From the NCBI RefSeq assembly GCF_002727065.1, contig NZ_PDVP01000010.1, positions 62,001 to 126,000 on the forward strand: 64,000 bases of DNA, given 5' to 3'. Below the pieces are notes generated by a model, which worked only from the letters and a program-made list of their open reading frames with translations, had not been told where the DNA came from and made no database searches. How positions within the stretch are numbered: position 1 is the first letter of the stretch; the number at the start of each line of letters is the position of its first letter. Of the stretch, positions 8,138 to 16,984 are shown in pieces. Both the position numbers and the translations under genes were made by a program. The stretch is from Zhengella mangrovi (lineage in GTDB: Bacteria; Pseudomonadota; Alphaproteobacteria; Rhizobiales; Rhizobiaceae).

Positions 8138-11100
8138 TCATTCTGCCGCCTTGGGTGCTTCCATGGGGCCTTCGCCGGTTTCGCCTTCCGCCTGATCGTC
8201 GGCGGTGGCCGAGGTGTCCTCCCCTTCGGCGCCCTGCGCGGGAAGCAGGCCGAGCCACCGACGCACCCTGGTGTTCTTCCACAAGAGCCGTGTCAGGAGG
8301 AGTGCGACGGCAAGCGCCCCGGCGGCCAGGGCCAGGCGGGACGATCCCTGCAAGGCGGCGAAGCCGGCCGCCACGGCCAGGCCAGCGCCGGCCCAGAGGC
8401 CCAGCGTGGCAAGCACGGCCAGCGTGAAGCGCAGCGGGCGCTGGCGCAGGGAGCGGAAGAAGGCCGTGACGCTGGAATCATGCGAGCGGGTGGCGATCAT
8501 CAGCATCGACGGGGTGACGATCAGCGTCAGCACCGTGGAGAAGGCGAGGCCGAACACGATGGCCGACGACAGCGAGATCCACCATTGCGTCGAGGGCGCG
8601 CCGATGGTCGTTTCGTGGTTCATCAGTTCCAGGTTCCAGCCGAAGGCGATCGGCAGCACGCCGAGAATGGCCGTCACGGCGGTGAGCATGACCGGGCGCA
8701 CGCGCTCGCGGCAGGTCTGGATGATGGCTTCCACCTTGTCCATGCCCTGCTCGTGGCGCAGGTGATCATAGGTGTCGATGAGCACGATGTTGTTGTTCAC
8801 CACGACGCCGGCCAGCGCGATGATGCCGATCCCGGTCATGACGACGCCGAAGGGCTGGCCCATGATCAACAGGCCCAGCAGGACGCCGATGGTGGACATG
8901 ATCACGGCCGTCAAGACAAGGCCGACCGACAGGAAGCGGTTGAACTGGGCCAGCAGCACGGTGAAGATCAGCGCCATGGCGGCGCCGAACGCCTTGGTGA
9001 GGAACTCGCCGGCGGCCTTCTGCTCCTCGTCCTCGCCGGCCAGCTTCCAGCGGATGCCGCGGCTGGCCAGGTCCAGCCCGTCCATCTTGGCGACGACGGC
9101 CTGGCGCACCTTGTCGGCCTGCACGCCCTCGGTGATGTTGGCCTGGACGGTGACGGTGCGGGTGCCGTCGATCCGGTTGAGCGTGCCCGTGCGGTGGGCC
9201 GCCTTGCGGGTGACGAAGTTGGAGATCGGCACGGCGCCCTGCGCGGTCTGGATGCGCAACTGGTCGAGCGTCGCCAGCGTCCGGCGGTCCTCCGGCAGGC
9301 GCAGGCGGATATCGACCGAATCGTCGGCGCCGGCGGGGCGGTAATCCGACAGTTTCAGGCCGGTGGTGACGAGCTGGACGACGGTGCCGACCGAGGCGGG
9401 GCCGACGCCGTAGCGGGCGGCCAGCGTGCGGTCGACCTGCAGTTCCCAGTCAATGCCGGGGGAGGGCAGGCCGTCGGAAATGTCGATCGTGTCGGGCACC
9501 GTCTTCAGCATGGCGGCGACCTCGCGGGCGGCATCGTTCAGCCCGGCCGGATTGTCGGCCGACAGGCGAAGCTGGATGGCCTTGCCGGTGGGCGGGCCGG
9601 CCTGCGGCACGGATACCTCGATGTCGACGCCGGGGATGCCGCGCATGGCCACGCGCAGATCCGCCAGGATGTCGGTGGCCGGCTTGCGCTCGCGCCAGTC
9701 GATGAACTCGTACTGGATCACGCCGACGACATCCTCGGCGACCTGTGCGCCCCCGCCGCCCTGGACGGAGCCGACGCGGGTGTAGACGGTCTTGATCCCC
9801 GGCCAGCCGAGGATCCGCTTCTCCGCCTCACGGGTGGCCGCGTCCTGCTCTTCCAGTGACAGGTTGCCGCGCGCATGCACATAGAGCAGGCCGTATTCCG
9901 GCTCGACGGAGGGGAAGAATTCCACGCCGGAGCCGTATTTGCCGTAGGCCATGGGCACGGCGACGAGCAGGCCGACGGCGGTGATCATCACCAGGAACGG
10001 ATGGCGGATGGCGCGCTTGACCGTCCACATGTAGAGGCCGTCGCGGCCGGGCCCTTCCTCCTTAACCGGCCTGGCGATCATGGCGCCCAGCGTGGGCGTG
10101 AAGATCAGCGCGTAGACCAGCGAGGCCGACAGCGTGGCGATCAGGGTGATCGGCATGTATTTCATGAACTCGCCGACGGTGCCCGGCCAGAACAGCAGCG
10201 GCGAGAAGGCGGCGATGCGGGTCATGGTGGAGGCGACGACGGGGCCCGCCATGCGCTGGGCGGCCATGGCGAAGGCCTCCTGCTTGCCCATGCCCTCGCT
10301 CATGCGCCGCTCGGCGAACTCGGTGACGATGATGGCATCGTCGACCAGCATGCCGACGGCCAGGATGAGGCTGAACAGGACGACGATGTTGACCGTCAGC
10401 CCGGCCAGCGAAAGGCCGAGAATGCCCATCAGGAAGGAGGCCGGGATGGCGAGGCCGATCAGCATCGAGGCGCGGCCGGACAGCGCGTAGAGGATGACGA
10501 TGAAGACCAGGATGACGGCGGTCAGCACCGAGTTCTGCAGGTCTCCCAGGAGCTGGCGGATCGTCGTCGACTTGTCCTGGCTGAAGGCGATCTCGGCGCC
10601 GGGCGGCAACAGTTTTTTGAAGCTGGTCGCCACGGTCTTCACCGCGTCCACCGTTTCCACCAGGTTGGCACCGGTGCGCTTGGAGACCTCGATGGCGATG
10701 GCCGGCTTGCCGTTCAGCCGGGTAATGGTGGTCGCGTCCTTGAAGGTGGAGCGGATGGTAGCGAGGTCCTGGGCACGGACGACCGCGTTCGGCCCGGCCA
10801 CGATGGGCAGGTTGGCGACGTCTTCCACCGTCTCGATGAGCGAGGGAACCTTGACGGCATACTTGCCCTCGTCGCCCTGCAACTGGCCGGCGGCGACCAG
10901 CGAGTTGTTGGCGTTGACGCCGGCGATCATCTGGTCGAGCCGCAGCCCGTAGGAGGACAGCTTGACGGGATCGATGATGACCTCGACCAGGTCGTCGCGG
11001 GCGCCGCGCAGGTCGGCATTGAGGACGCCGGTCACTTCCTCGATCCTGTCGCGCAGTTCGCGGGCGGCGGCAGTCAGGGCGCGTTCCGGCACATCGCCCG

Positions 11101-11530
11101 AAAGGGTGACGACGAGAACCGGGAATTCCGAAATGTTGACCTCGTTGACGCTGGGCTCGTCAGCGCCGGAGGGAAGGTCGGGCTTGGCGTCGTTGACCTT
11201 GTTGCGGACATCGACGAGCGCCTTGTCGAGGTTGGCGCCGGCCTGGAACTCGACGATGACGTTGCCGCCGCCCTGGTAGGCGGTGGAGCGCATCTCCTTG
11301 ATGCCCGTGATGCTCTTCAGCCGGGTCTCGACCGGCCGCAGCAGCAGGCGCTCGGAATCCTCCGGCGAGATGCCCTGGTAGCTCAGCGAGACGTAGATGA
11401 TGGGAATCTGGATGTCGGGTTCGGCTTCCTTCGGGATGGCGATATAGGCCATCGCTCCCGCCGCCAGCAGGAAGAGCAGAACCGAGATGGTCAGGCGCGC
11501 ATTGCGGATGGCGTAGCCGACAAAGCCCAT
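8138..11530 (-). CDS. RND-family efflux transporter, inner-membrane permease, with C-terminal two-helix extension
   Basis: This 1130-residue resistance-nodulation-division pump protein uses the proton gradient to drive export across the cell envelope. It has the N-terminal helix (ARLTISVLLFLLAAGAMAY), two large periplasmic loops, and the central membrane block with the conserved acidic pair in VGMLVDDAIIVTEFAERRM. The second half carries the equivalent GVVVNNNIVLIDTYDHLR. The AcrB/MdtB-type core ends near residue 1020. About 110 further residues follow, with two extra predicted helices (about 1035-1055 and 1063-1082) and an acidic tail. The membrane-fusion gene is 12 bases upstream in the same operon; no outer-membrane channel gene is seen. 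The substrate is unknown. Confidence 0.93.
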   Translation of the reverse strand: MGFVGYAIRNARLTISVLLFLLAAGAMAYIAIPKEAEPDIQIPIIYVSLSYQGISPEDSERLLLRPVETRLKSITGIKEMRSTAYQGGGNVIVEFQAGANLDKALVDVRNKVNDAKPDLPSGADEPSVNEVNISEFPVLVVTLSGDVPERALTAAARELRDRIEEVTGVLNADLRGARDDLVEVIIDPVKLSSYGLRLDQMIAGVNANNSLVAAGQLQGDEGKYAVKVPSLIETVEDVANLPIVAGPNAVVRAQDLATIRSTFKDATTITRLNGKPAIAIEVSKRTGANLVETVDAVKTVATSFKKLLPPGAEIAFSQDKSTTIRQLLGDLQNSVLTAVILVFIVILYALSGRASMLIGLAIPASFLMGILGLSLAGLTVNIVVLFSLILAVGMLVDDAIIVTEFAERRMSEGMGKQEAFAMAAQRMAGPVVASTMTRIAAFSPLLFWPGTVGEFMKYMPITLIATLSASLVYALIFTPTLGAMIARPVKEEGPGRDGLYMWTVKRAIRHPFLVMITAVGLLVAVPMAYGKYGSGVEFFPSVEPEYGLLYVHARGNLSLEEQDAATREAEKRILGWPGIKTVYTRVGSVQGGGGAQVAEDVVGVIQYEFIDWRERKPATDILADLRVAMRGIPGVDIEVSVPQAGPPTGKAIQLRLSADNPAGLNDAAREVAAMLKTVPDTIDISDGLPSPGIDWELQVDRTLAARYGVGPASVGTVVQLVTTGLKLSDYRPAGADDSVDIRLRLPEDRRTLATLDQLRIQTAQGAVPISNFVTRKAAHRTGTLNRIDGTRTVTVQANITEGVQADKVRQAVVAKMDGLDLASRGIRWKLAGEDEEQKAAGEFLTKAFGAAMALIFTVLLAQFNRFLSVGLVLTAVIMSTIGVLLGLLIMGQPFGVVMTGIGIIALAGVVVNNNIVLIDTYDHLRHEQGMDKVEAIIQTCRERVRPVMLTAVTAILGVLPIAFGWNLELMNHETTIGAPSTQWWISLSSAIVFGLAFSTVLTLIVTPSMLMIATRSHDSSVTAFFRSLRQRPLRFTLAVLATLGLWAGAGLAVAAGFAALQGSSRLALAAGALAVALLLTRLLWKNTRVRRWLGLLPAQGAEGEDTSATADDQAEGETGEGPMEAPKAAE

Positions 11531-11542
11531 GAGGTGTTCCCG

Positions 11543-12694
11543 TCAGTTGATCGCGCGGCTGCCGACGAGACGGCGCAGCGTGTCCATGTCGGCGGGCACG
11601 GCATGAACCTTCTCGCCATCGGTGACGAGGTCCTGCCCGGCAACGATGATGCGCGCATCAGCGGGCACACCGGCCAGAACGAGGCCTTCGGGCGTGTCGT
11701 CGATCAGGTCGATCGGGACGAAGGCCGCCTTGTCGTCGGCGGTGGCGATGCGGACGCCGAGGTCGCCGGCATCGGACAGCGTGACGACCGAGCGCGGCAG
11801 CTTCACCGCCCTGACGGGGTCGGTCCTGAGCGTGATCTCGGCGGTCATGCCTGCCGGGATGCGGCCGTCGGCATTGGGGATGGCGATCTCGACGGGAAAG
11901 GTGCGGGTGGCGGCGTTGGCCTGGCGGGAGATGTAGCGGATCGTCCCCTCCACCGTGTCGCCGGAGATCAGCCGGACGTCGGCCTTGTCGCCCAGCTTGA
12001 CGTAGCCAAGGTCACGCTCTGAAATCTCGCCGGCGGCGACGATCGGATCGAGCGACAGCAGGGTGGCCACCGGGGCGCCCTGCTGGACGGAACTGCCGAG
12101 TTCGACGGAGACCTTGTCGATGACGCCAGAAAAGGGCGCGCGCAGTTCAAAGCGCGCGAGCTCGGCCTGGGCGACCTCGAGCTGCGTGCGGGCCGTGGCG
12201 AGGGCGGAGCGGGAATTGTCAAGCTGCAGCTTGGGAAGGCTGCCCTTGTTGGCGAGGCGTTCGGCGGCCTCGAATTCCTTCTGGCGCTGTTCCAGAACGG
12301 CCCTGGCGGATTCGACGGCAGCGGCCTTGCCCTCGCTGTCGAGCGAGAGAATGACGTCGCCCTCGCTGACATGATCGCCCTGGGCGACCGGCAGGGCGGT
12401 GATGATGCCGGCAGCACGGGTGGCGATGGCGGTCTGCTTGTCGGCCATGGTCTGGCCGGCGATCCGGATGGCGCGACGATGGTCGATGAAGGGCGGGTCG
12501 ATGACGGCGACCGTCTTCAGGTCGCGCTGCGGGGTCTTCGCGGGCGCGGGCCCCGATGCGGCCGGTTTTGCGGTTTCGCCGGACGGGTCATTGGCCGCAG
12601 AGCCGACGGAGGAGAATTCGCCGGTCAGCACCCAGGCCGCAGAGGCCGCCAGGACGACAAAGGCGGCGATCCTGTGAAATGAAAATCGTGACAT
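11543..12694 (-). CDS. RND efflux system periplasmic adaptor (membrane fusion protein)
   Basis: This 383-residue HlyD/AcrA-type adaptor joins the RND permease to an outer-membrane channel. An N-terminal signal anchor (residues about 5-25) is followed by an Ala/Pro-rich linker. Then come the barrel-sandwich strand pair (ATRAAGIITALPVAQGDHVSEGD-like), the alpha-hairpin (AVLEQRQKEFEAAERLANKG onward) and the beta-barrel. The start is set at ATG 12694 (MSRFSFHRIA), where the membrane segment follows directly; the frame stays open for 45 more codons upstream but looks non-coding. It is the first gene of the efflux operon, and a 15-bp palindrome lies about 120 bases upstream. Confidence 0.92.
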   Translation of the reverse strand: MSRFSFHRIAAFVVLAASAAWVLTGEFSSVGSAANDPSGETAKPAASGPAPAKTPQRDLKTVAVIDPPFIDHRRAIRIAGQTMADKQTAIATRAAGIITALPVAQGDHVSEGDVILSLDSEGKAAAVESARAVLEQRQKEFEAAERLANKGSLPKLQLDNSRSALATARTQLEVAQAELARFELRAPFSGVIDKVSVELGSSVQQGAPVATLLSLDPIVAAGEISERDLGYVKLGDKADVRLISGDTVEGTIRYISRQANAATRTFPVEIAIPNADGRIPAGMTAEITLRTDPVRAVKLPRSVVTLSDAGDLGVRIATADDKAAFVPIDLIDDTPEGLVLAGVPADARIIVAGQDLVTDGEKVHAVPADMDTLRRLVGSRAIN

Positions 12695-12814
12695 GGGTTC
12701 CCGTCCGTTGCGGCCTTTTCCTGCGCCCTGTTCGCGGCGTTTCGGTGGCGTTCCCGAGGCTATGCGGGAGCGCTCATCGGCAAGGGCCTGCGCAAGCCCG
12801 TCTCCATAGCATGC

Positions 12815-12829
12815 TTGTGCGCCGCACAA
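12815..12829. promoter_or_regulatory. Palindrome upstream of efflux operon
   Basis: TTGTGC-GCC-GCACAA is a perfect 6-bp inverted repeat around a 3-base centre, lying in the 249-base stretch upstream of the adaptor gene. It resembles a repressor operator, but no regulator gene adjoins the operon. Nearby, TACGA-GGG-TACGA forms a short direct repeat at about 12884-12896. Apart from these I see no gene in 12695-12943. Confidence 0.4.
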
Positions 12830-12943
12830 AAGGTGCGGGGGCGATCACACTTCTGTTGCCACAGTGCGAAGTCGCGCCATGGTTACGAGGGTACGAACCG
12901 CCGGTCGCGGCGGATCATGCACGCCATCGCGCTGCCGGGAACC

Positions 12944-13585
12944 TCACCGGCCGGGGCAGGGCGTGCCGGCCGCACCCCAGGCGAGGATGTCGTTGACGTG
13001 ATCCTGAAGCGTGTAGGGAGCCGGCTCGCGGTTTCCGCCCGGTTTCCAGCCCCATCCGATGAACCCGCCGTGCTCGGCATCCTCGACCAGGTGGCGCGCC
13101 AGGCCGACGGCGTCGCGCCCGCCGGTGCGATCGGGATCGGAGAGTTGCGCACAGATCTCGTCCTTCGACTGGCCGAACCAGACGAATTCCGCCGGGGCGA
13201 GGCGCCAGAAGGCGTTCACCCGCGGCGCTGCGTGAGGCAGGTCATTGGCGCCCTCGCGATCCTCCGACAGCTTGGTATGGCAGGAGGAACAGGCCAGCGC
13301 CTCGATCCCGATGCGGCTTTCGCCGGCACGGACGTTCATGCCATGCGCACGGGTCTTGCCGTAGGACGGGCCGGACCACATGGGAATGCCCTCCTGGCCG
13401 ACATGGCAATTGGCGCAACGGGGATGCGTGACCACTTCGTAGATCCGGTCGAAGGCGGCAAGGCCGTCGCTGGCCGACACCGAGCCTTCGGCTGGCGGGT
13501 CGATGGTGGCTGCCTGTCCGGCGGCCAATGCCGGCGCGGTGGCGGCGATGAGCAGCGAAACTGCGGCGATGACAGTGGTTTTCAT
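12944..13585 (-). CDS. Diheme c-type cytochrome-like protein of the isoquinoline oxidoreductase locus
   Basis: The 213-residue protein has a signal peptide (MKTTVIAAVSLLIAATAPALA). Two CxxCH heme-attachment motifs, CANCH and CSSCH, lie near residues 58-62 and 98-102, so it should be a periplasmic diheme cytochrome. It follows the molybdenum subunit gene after 8 bases. The likely role is electron acceptor for that dehydrogenase, passing electrons toward the respiratory chain. Homologues beside such genes are sometimes annotated as an isoquinoline 1-oxidoreductase subunit. ATG 13585 begins the signal peptide; the frame is open much further upstream, but that part is shadow coding of the neighbour. 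Confidence 0.85.
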   Translation of the reverse strand: MKTTVIAAVSLLIAATAPALAAGQAATIDPPAEGSVSASDGLAAFDRIYEVVTHPRCANCHVGQEGIPMWSGPSYGKTRAHGMNVRAGESRIGIEALACSSCHTKLSEDREGANDLPHAAPRVNAFWRLAPAEFVWFGQSKDEICAQLSDPDRTGGRDAVGLARHLVEDAEHGGFIGWGWKPGGNREPAPYTLQDHVNDILAWGAAGTPCPGR

Positions 13586-13593
13586 GGCCGGCC

Positions 13594-15837
13594 TCACGCG
13601 AAATCGACGAACTTGTTGAATGGCATTTCCCGAAGCCTCGTTCCGGTTGCCGCGAAAATGGCCCCGGCCAGCGCCGGGGCGGCAGGAGGCACCGGCGGTT
13701 CGCCGATGCCATGGACGCGACTGCCGTTTTCCAGTCCGCGTACCTCGATTTCGGGGCACTGGTAGAACCGCAGCCCCTCGAAGGCGTGGAAATTGGTCTG
13801 GTCGGCGATGCCGCCGGTATAGGTGATCTCGCAGTTCATGGCGTGGGCGAGGCCGAAGATGACGCCGCCCTTGACGAGGTTGTCGAAATTGACCGGATCG
13901 ACGACCGTGCCGACCTCGGCGGCCACCCAGGCCTTGTCGATGCGAATGCCGTTCGGCGTGTCCGTGACCTCGACCACCTCGGCGCAATGGACGCCAAACG
14001 ACTTCGTGAGGGCCACGCCGCGCCCGCGTTTTTCGCCGGGTCTGGCACTGGTCCAGTTCGACATTCCGGCCACGGCCTCGAGCACCTTGCGGGCAAGCGG
14101 ATCGTTGCACAGCCGCAGCCGCTCCTGCATCGGGTCGGCACCGGCTGCCTCGACCAGTTCGTCCAGCGCGGCATTGTAGAAGAAGCCGTTGGACGAGGCA
14201 CCGACCGAGCGCCACGAACTGATCGGCGCGAGATCCGGTGTGCGATAGCCGGTGATGCGCTGGTTGGGAATGGCAAACGGCTGATCCCAAGCGCCGGCCA
14301 CGATCTGGTTGTCGGGTCCGGCGGTGGACAGGCCCTGGCGCGACATCTGGCTGGCCATGACCGAGGGCATGGCAATGCCGAGGTCCATGGTTTCCACCTT
14401 GCCGTCCTTCACCGTGCCGCGCAGGCGCGCCATGGCGATCTGGCGCGGAAAGTCATGGGTCATGTCCTGTTCGCGCGAATAGGTCAGCTTGACCGGTGTG
14501 CCCTTCATCTGCACAGCGATCTCGGCGGCCTGCTTGACCACCTCGTCTTCCAGGCGATGCCCGAAGCTGCCACCCATCATGTAGACGTGAACCCGGACCT
14601 TCTCCGAGTCCACGCCGGTGATCTTCGCCACGTTGGCCTGGGTGAAGCGGGGGATCTGCGTGCCTGTCCAGACGTCGACGCCGTCGTCGCCGACGCGGAC
14701 GATCGCGCTGATCGGCTCCAGCGGCGCATGGGCGAGGTAGGGCGCGCGATATTCCGCCTCGACCGGGGCACTTTCGGCAATCGCCGTCTCGACATTGCCG
14801 TCGTCGCGGTTGCGGCTGTCCTGGCGGTCGCTGACGAAGGAATCGGCGAGCGCTTTCCAGTGTCCGTCCATGGTGTCCGGAAAGGCCGTCTTGCCCCAGT
14901 CGGCCTTCACGGCCTTCGCCGCCTGGAACGCCCGCCAGGTGTTGTCGGCGACGATGCCGACGCCGCCGGTCACCGGGACAACCGCCTTCACACCGCGCAT
15001 TTTCCCGGCGGCCGAGGCGTCAAAGCCGTTGATCGGCCCGCGCTGGGCCGGGTTCAGCAGCACAGTGGCGTGGACCATGCCGTCGATGCTCTCGTCGATG
15101 CCGTAGACCTGGGTGCCGGTGCACTTGGCCACCATGTCGATGCGCTGCATCGGCTTGCCGATCAGGCGCCATTGCGACGGATCGCGCAGGGCGACGTCAT
15201 TGACCGGTTCGATGGTCGCGGCGATAGGCGCCAGTTCGACATAGGTCACGCGCGAGCCGTCGGGCAGGATGACCTCGCCACGCTCTGTCTTCAACCGGGC
15301 GACGGACACGCCGGCCTGCTTTGCCGCGGCGGCTTTCAGGGTCTCGCGCGCCACGGCGCCGGCCCGGCGGAGTTTCTCGAACTGATCCGGCACGGTGGTC
15401 GATCCGCCGGTGATCTGCAGGCCGATGAACTTCATGACCGCAGAGAGACCAACCGTTGCAGCCTCCTGCATCATGCCGGCCGAGGGGACCATGAAATCGG
15501 CCGCTTCCTCGGCAAGCGCGGTGTTCCAATAGGCCTTCGACGGCGGGCCGGGATCGACGCGGACCTGGTCGAGATCGACGTCGAGTTCCTCGGCCAGTAG
15601 CGCCGCCTGGACATGGTACACCCCCTGGCCCTTGTCGGCGCGCGGGGTGATGAGCGTGACGCCGTCGGCATCGATCCTGACGTAGGGCGTGATGGCCGCC
15701 TCGCGCTCGCCCAGTCCGTCCAGCAGGGGATTGGCGTAGGGCGTGCGATAACGCCAGGTGCCGAAGGCGACGCCGCCTGCCACGGCGACGGCGCCAACGA
15801 GAAGCGTGCGGCGGGTGATTGTCGCGATGCGTCCCAT
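13594..15837 (-). CDS. iorB: Isoquinoline 1-oxidoreductase-type molybdenum-binding subunit (IorB-like)
   Basis: This is a 747-residue molybdopterin subunit of the xanthine oxidase superfamily, IorB-like. It carries an N-terminal twin-arginine-like segment (TRRTLLVGAVAVAGG), suggesting export of the folded enzyme. Molybdenum-pocket patterns are visible (GGSFGHRLEDEVV; SWRSVGASSNGFF), and the C-terminal part has GIGEPPVPPAAPALAGAI, which includes the catalytic-glutamate region GEP. The gene lies 3 bases after the Fe-S subunit gene and 8 bases before the diheme cytochrome gene, forming a three-gene operon. Known relatives hydroxylate N-heterocycles or oxidise aldehydes; the substrate here cannot be told from sequence. 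Confidence 0.9.
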   Translation of the reverse strand: MGRIATITRRTLLVGAVAVAGGVAFGTWRYRTPYANPLLDGLGEREAAITPYVRIDADGVTLITPRADKGQGVYHVQAALLAEELDVDLDQVRVDPGPPSKAYWNTALAEEAADFMVPSAGMMQEAATVGLSAVMKFIGLQITGGSTTVPDQFEKLRRAGAVARETLKAAAAKQAGVSVARLKTERGEVILPDGSRVTYVELAPIAATIEPVNDVALRDPSQWRLIGKPMQRIDMVAKCTGTQVYGIDESIDGMVHATVLLNPAQRGPINGFDASAAGKMRGVKAVVPVTGGVGIVADNTWRAFQAAKAVKADWGKTAFPDTMDGHWKALADSFVSDRQDSRNRDDGNVETAIAESAPVEAEYRAPYLAHAPLEPISAIVRVGDDGVDVWTGTQIPRFTQANVAKITGVDSEKVRVHVYMMGGSFGHRLEDEVVKQAAEIAVQMKGTPVKLTYSREQDMTHDFPRQIAMARLRGTVKDGKVETMDLGIAMPSVMASQMSRQGLSTAGPDNQIVAGAWDQPFAIPNQRITGYRTPDLAPISSWRSVGASSNGFFYNAALDELVEAAGADPMQERLRLCNDPLARKVLEAVAGMSNWTSARPGEKRGRGVALTKSFGVHCAEVVEVTDTPNGIRIDKAWVAAEVGTVVDPVNFDNLVKGGVIFGLAHAMNCEITYTGGIADQTNFHAFEGLRFYQCPEIEVRGLENGSRVHGIGEPPVPPAAPALAGAIFAATGTRLREMPFNKFVDFA

Positions 15838-15840
15838 GGA

Positions 15841-16299
15841 TCAGGCTCCCTGGAGCTTGGTGGCAGCGGTTTTCACCGCTTCGCGAATGCGCGGGTAGGT
15901 GCCGCAGCGGCAAAGATTGGCCGACATGACGGCGTCGATATCCTCGTCTGATGGTTCGGGATTGCTGTCCAGCAGGGCGGCTGCGGCCATGATCTGGCCG
16001 GACTGGCAATAGCCGCACTGGACGACCTGGTGCTCGATCCACGCTGCCTGGACGGCGTGCAATGCCTCCGGCGTACCAAGCCCCTCGATGGTGACGATAT
16101 CGCCATCGACATCGGCGGCTGCCATCTGGCAGGCGCGTACCGGCATGCCGCCGACATGCACCGTGCAGGCGCCGCACTGGGCGATGCCGCAGCCGTATTT
16201 CGTGCCTGTCAGCCCCAGTTCGTCGCGAAGGACCCAGAGCAGGGGCATGTCCGGTTCGACGTCGACCTCGACCGTCTTGCCATTGACCGTCAGTTGCAT
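15841..16299 (-). CDS. iorA: Isoquinoline 1-oxidoreductase-type [2Fe-2S] subunit (IorA-like)
   Basis: The 152-residue electron-transfer subunit binds two [2Fe-2S] clusters. The plant-ferredoxin-like cluster is [15 protein letters not shown] plus a following C (about residues 38-60). The helical cluster is CGYCQSGQ and CRCGTYPRI (about 100-140). Length and order equal the IorA family. The start is ATG 16299 (MQLTVNGKT), with GGAGG 9 bases upstream. An earlier in-frame start at 16329 would place coding sequence across the TetR palindrome. It is the first gene of the iorAB-cytochrome operon, divergent from a TetR gene. Confidence 0.93.
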   Translation of the reverse strand: MQLTVNGKTVEVDVEPDMPLLWVLRDELGLTGTKYGCGIAQCGACTVHVGGMPVRACQMAAADVDGDIVTIEGLGTPEALHAVQAAWIEHQVVQCGYCQSGQIMAAAALLDSNPEPSDEDIDAVMSANLCRCGTYPRIREAVKTAATKLQGA

Positions 16300-16321
16300 G
16301 GAGCGATCCTCCGTTTCACGT

Positions 16322-16348
16322 TCTGACATTATTCGTCAAAATGTCAGA
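16322..16348. promoter_or_regulatory. TetR-type operator palindrome between iorA and tetR-like gene
   Basis: TCTGACATT (16322-16330) is matched perfectly by AATGTCAGA (16340-16348) around a 9-base centre. It lies between the two divergent starts (16299 minus, 16378/16384 plus). This is the size and placement of a TetR-family dimer or double-dimer site. Repression of both genes is inference. Confidence 0.65.
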
Positions 16349-16383
16349 TTGTCAATGCACGCGATGATGCTTATGCTGTGCCC

Positions 16384-16956
16384 ATGATTCCGGCCGCACA
16401 GACAGACAAGCGCGAAACGATCCTGCATTCGGCCATCGGTCAGTTCATGGCCTATGGCTTCTCGCGCGTAACCATGGACGACATCGCCCAGGCAGCGGGC
16501 ATGTCACGGCCTGCACTCTACCAGTTCTTTCGCAACAAGCAGGCAATTTACGAAGCCGGCGCGACCGCCATGCTGGACCAGTCGCTGGACGTGATGCAGG
16601 CGGCGCTGAACCAGGACGGTTCGCCGAAGGCACGGATCGGCGCGGCGATCACCAGGGGTATCCTGGACATGATGGGCCAGATGGAGGCGACGCCGCACGG
16701 GGCGGAACTCATCGACATGAAGGGCGGCCTGTCGTCCGGCTGGCTCGACGACTGGAAAGCGCGCAAGATCGCGCTGCTGGCTCCGGTCTACGAGGAAGCC
16801 GGGGCCCGGGCGCCGCTGGATGGCGCGGTGCTGGCGACGCAACTTTCCGACTGGCTGGAAGGCATGAAGATGCGGGTGAAGGGCGGCCGTGAACGCGAAG
16901 AGGCGCTGGAGCGCTTCCTGGCGATGCAGATGGCGGCGCTTTCGGCCGCCGCCTGA
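16384..16956 (+). CDS. TetR-family transcriptional regulator
   Basis: The protein is about 190 residues. The N-terminal TetR helix-turn-helix is clear: ILHSAIGQFMAYGFSRVTMDDIAQAAGMSRPALYQFF, given here as two overlapping segments (residues about 12-31 and 28-48). A less conserved ligand-binding domain follows. The start may be ATG 16384 or GTG 16378, which adds two residues. It is divergent from the iorAB operon and is the obvious candidate to bind the palindrome at 16322-16348. The effector is unknown but could be the enzyme's substrate. It is convergent with the patatin gene. Confidence 0.9.
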   Translation: MIPAAQTDKRETILHSAIGQFMAYGFSRVTMDDIAQAAGMSRPALYQFFRNKQAIYEAGATAMLDQSLDVMQAALNQDGSPKARIGAAITRGILDMMGQMEATPHGAELIDMKGGLSSGWLDDWKARKIALLAPVYEEAGARAPLDGAVLATQLSDWLEGMKMRVKGGREREEALERFLAMQMAALSAAA

Positions 16957-16984
16957 CCGGCTTTCCCTTCGCCATTTCCCCCGA

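Noticed and set aside
16300-16329. Upstream start for the IorA-like protein at 16329
   Set aside because: It would place the coding region over the TetR palindrome, and the GGAGG site serves ATG 16299.
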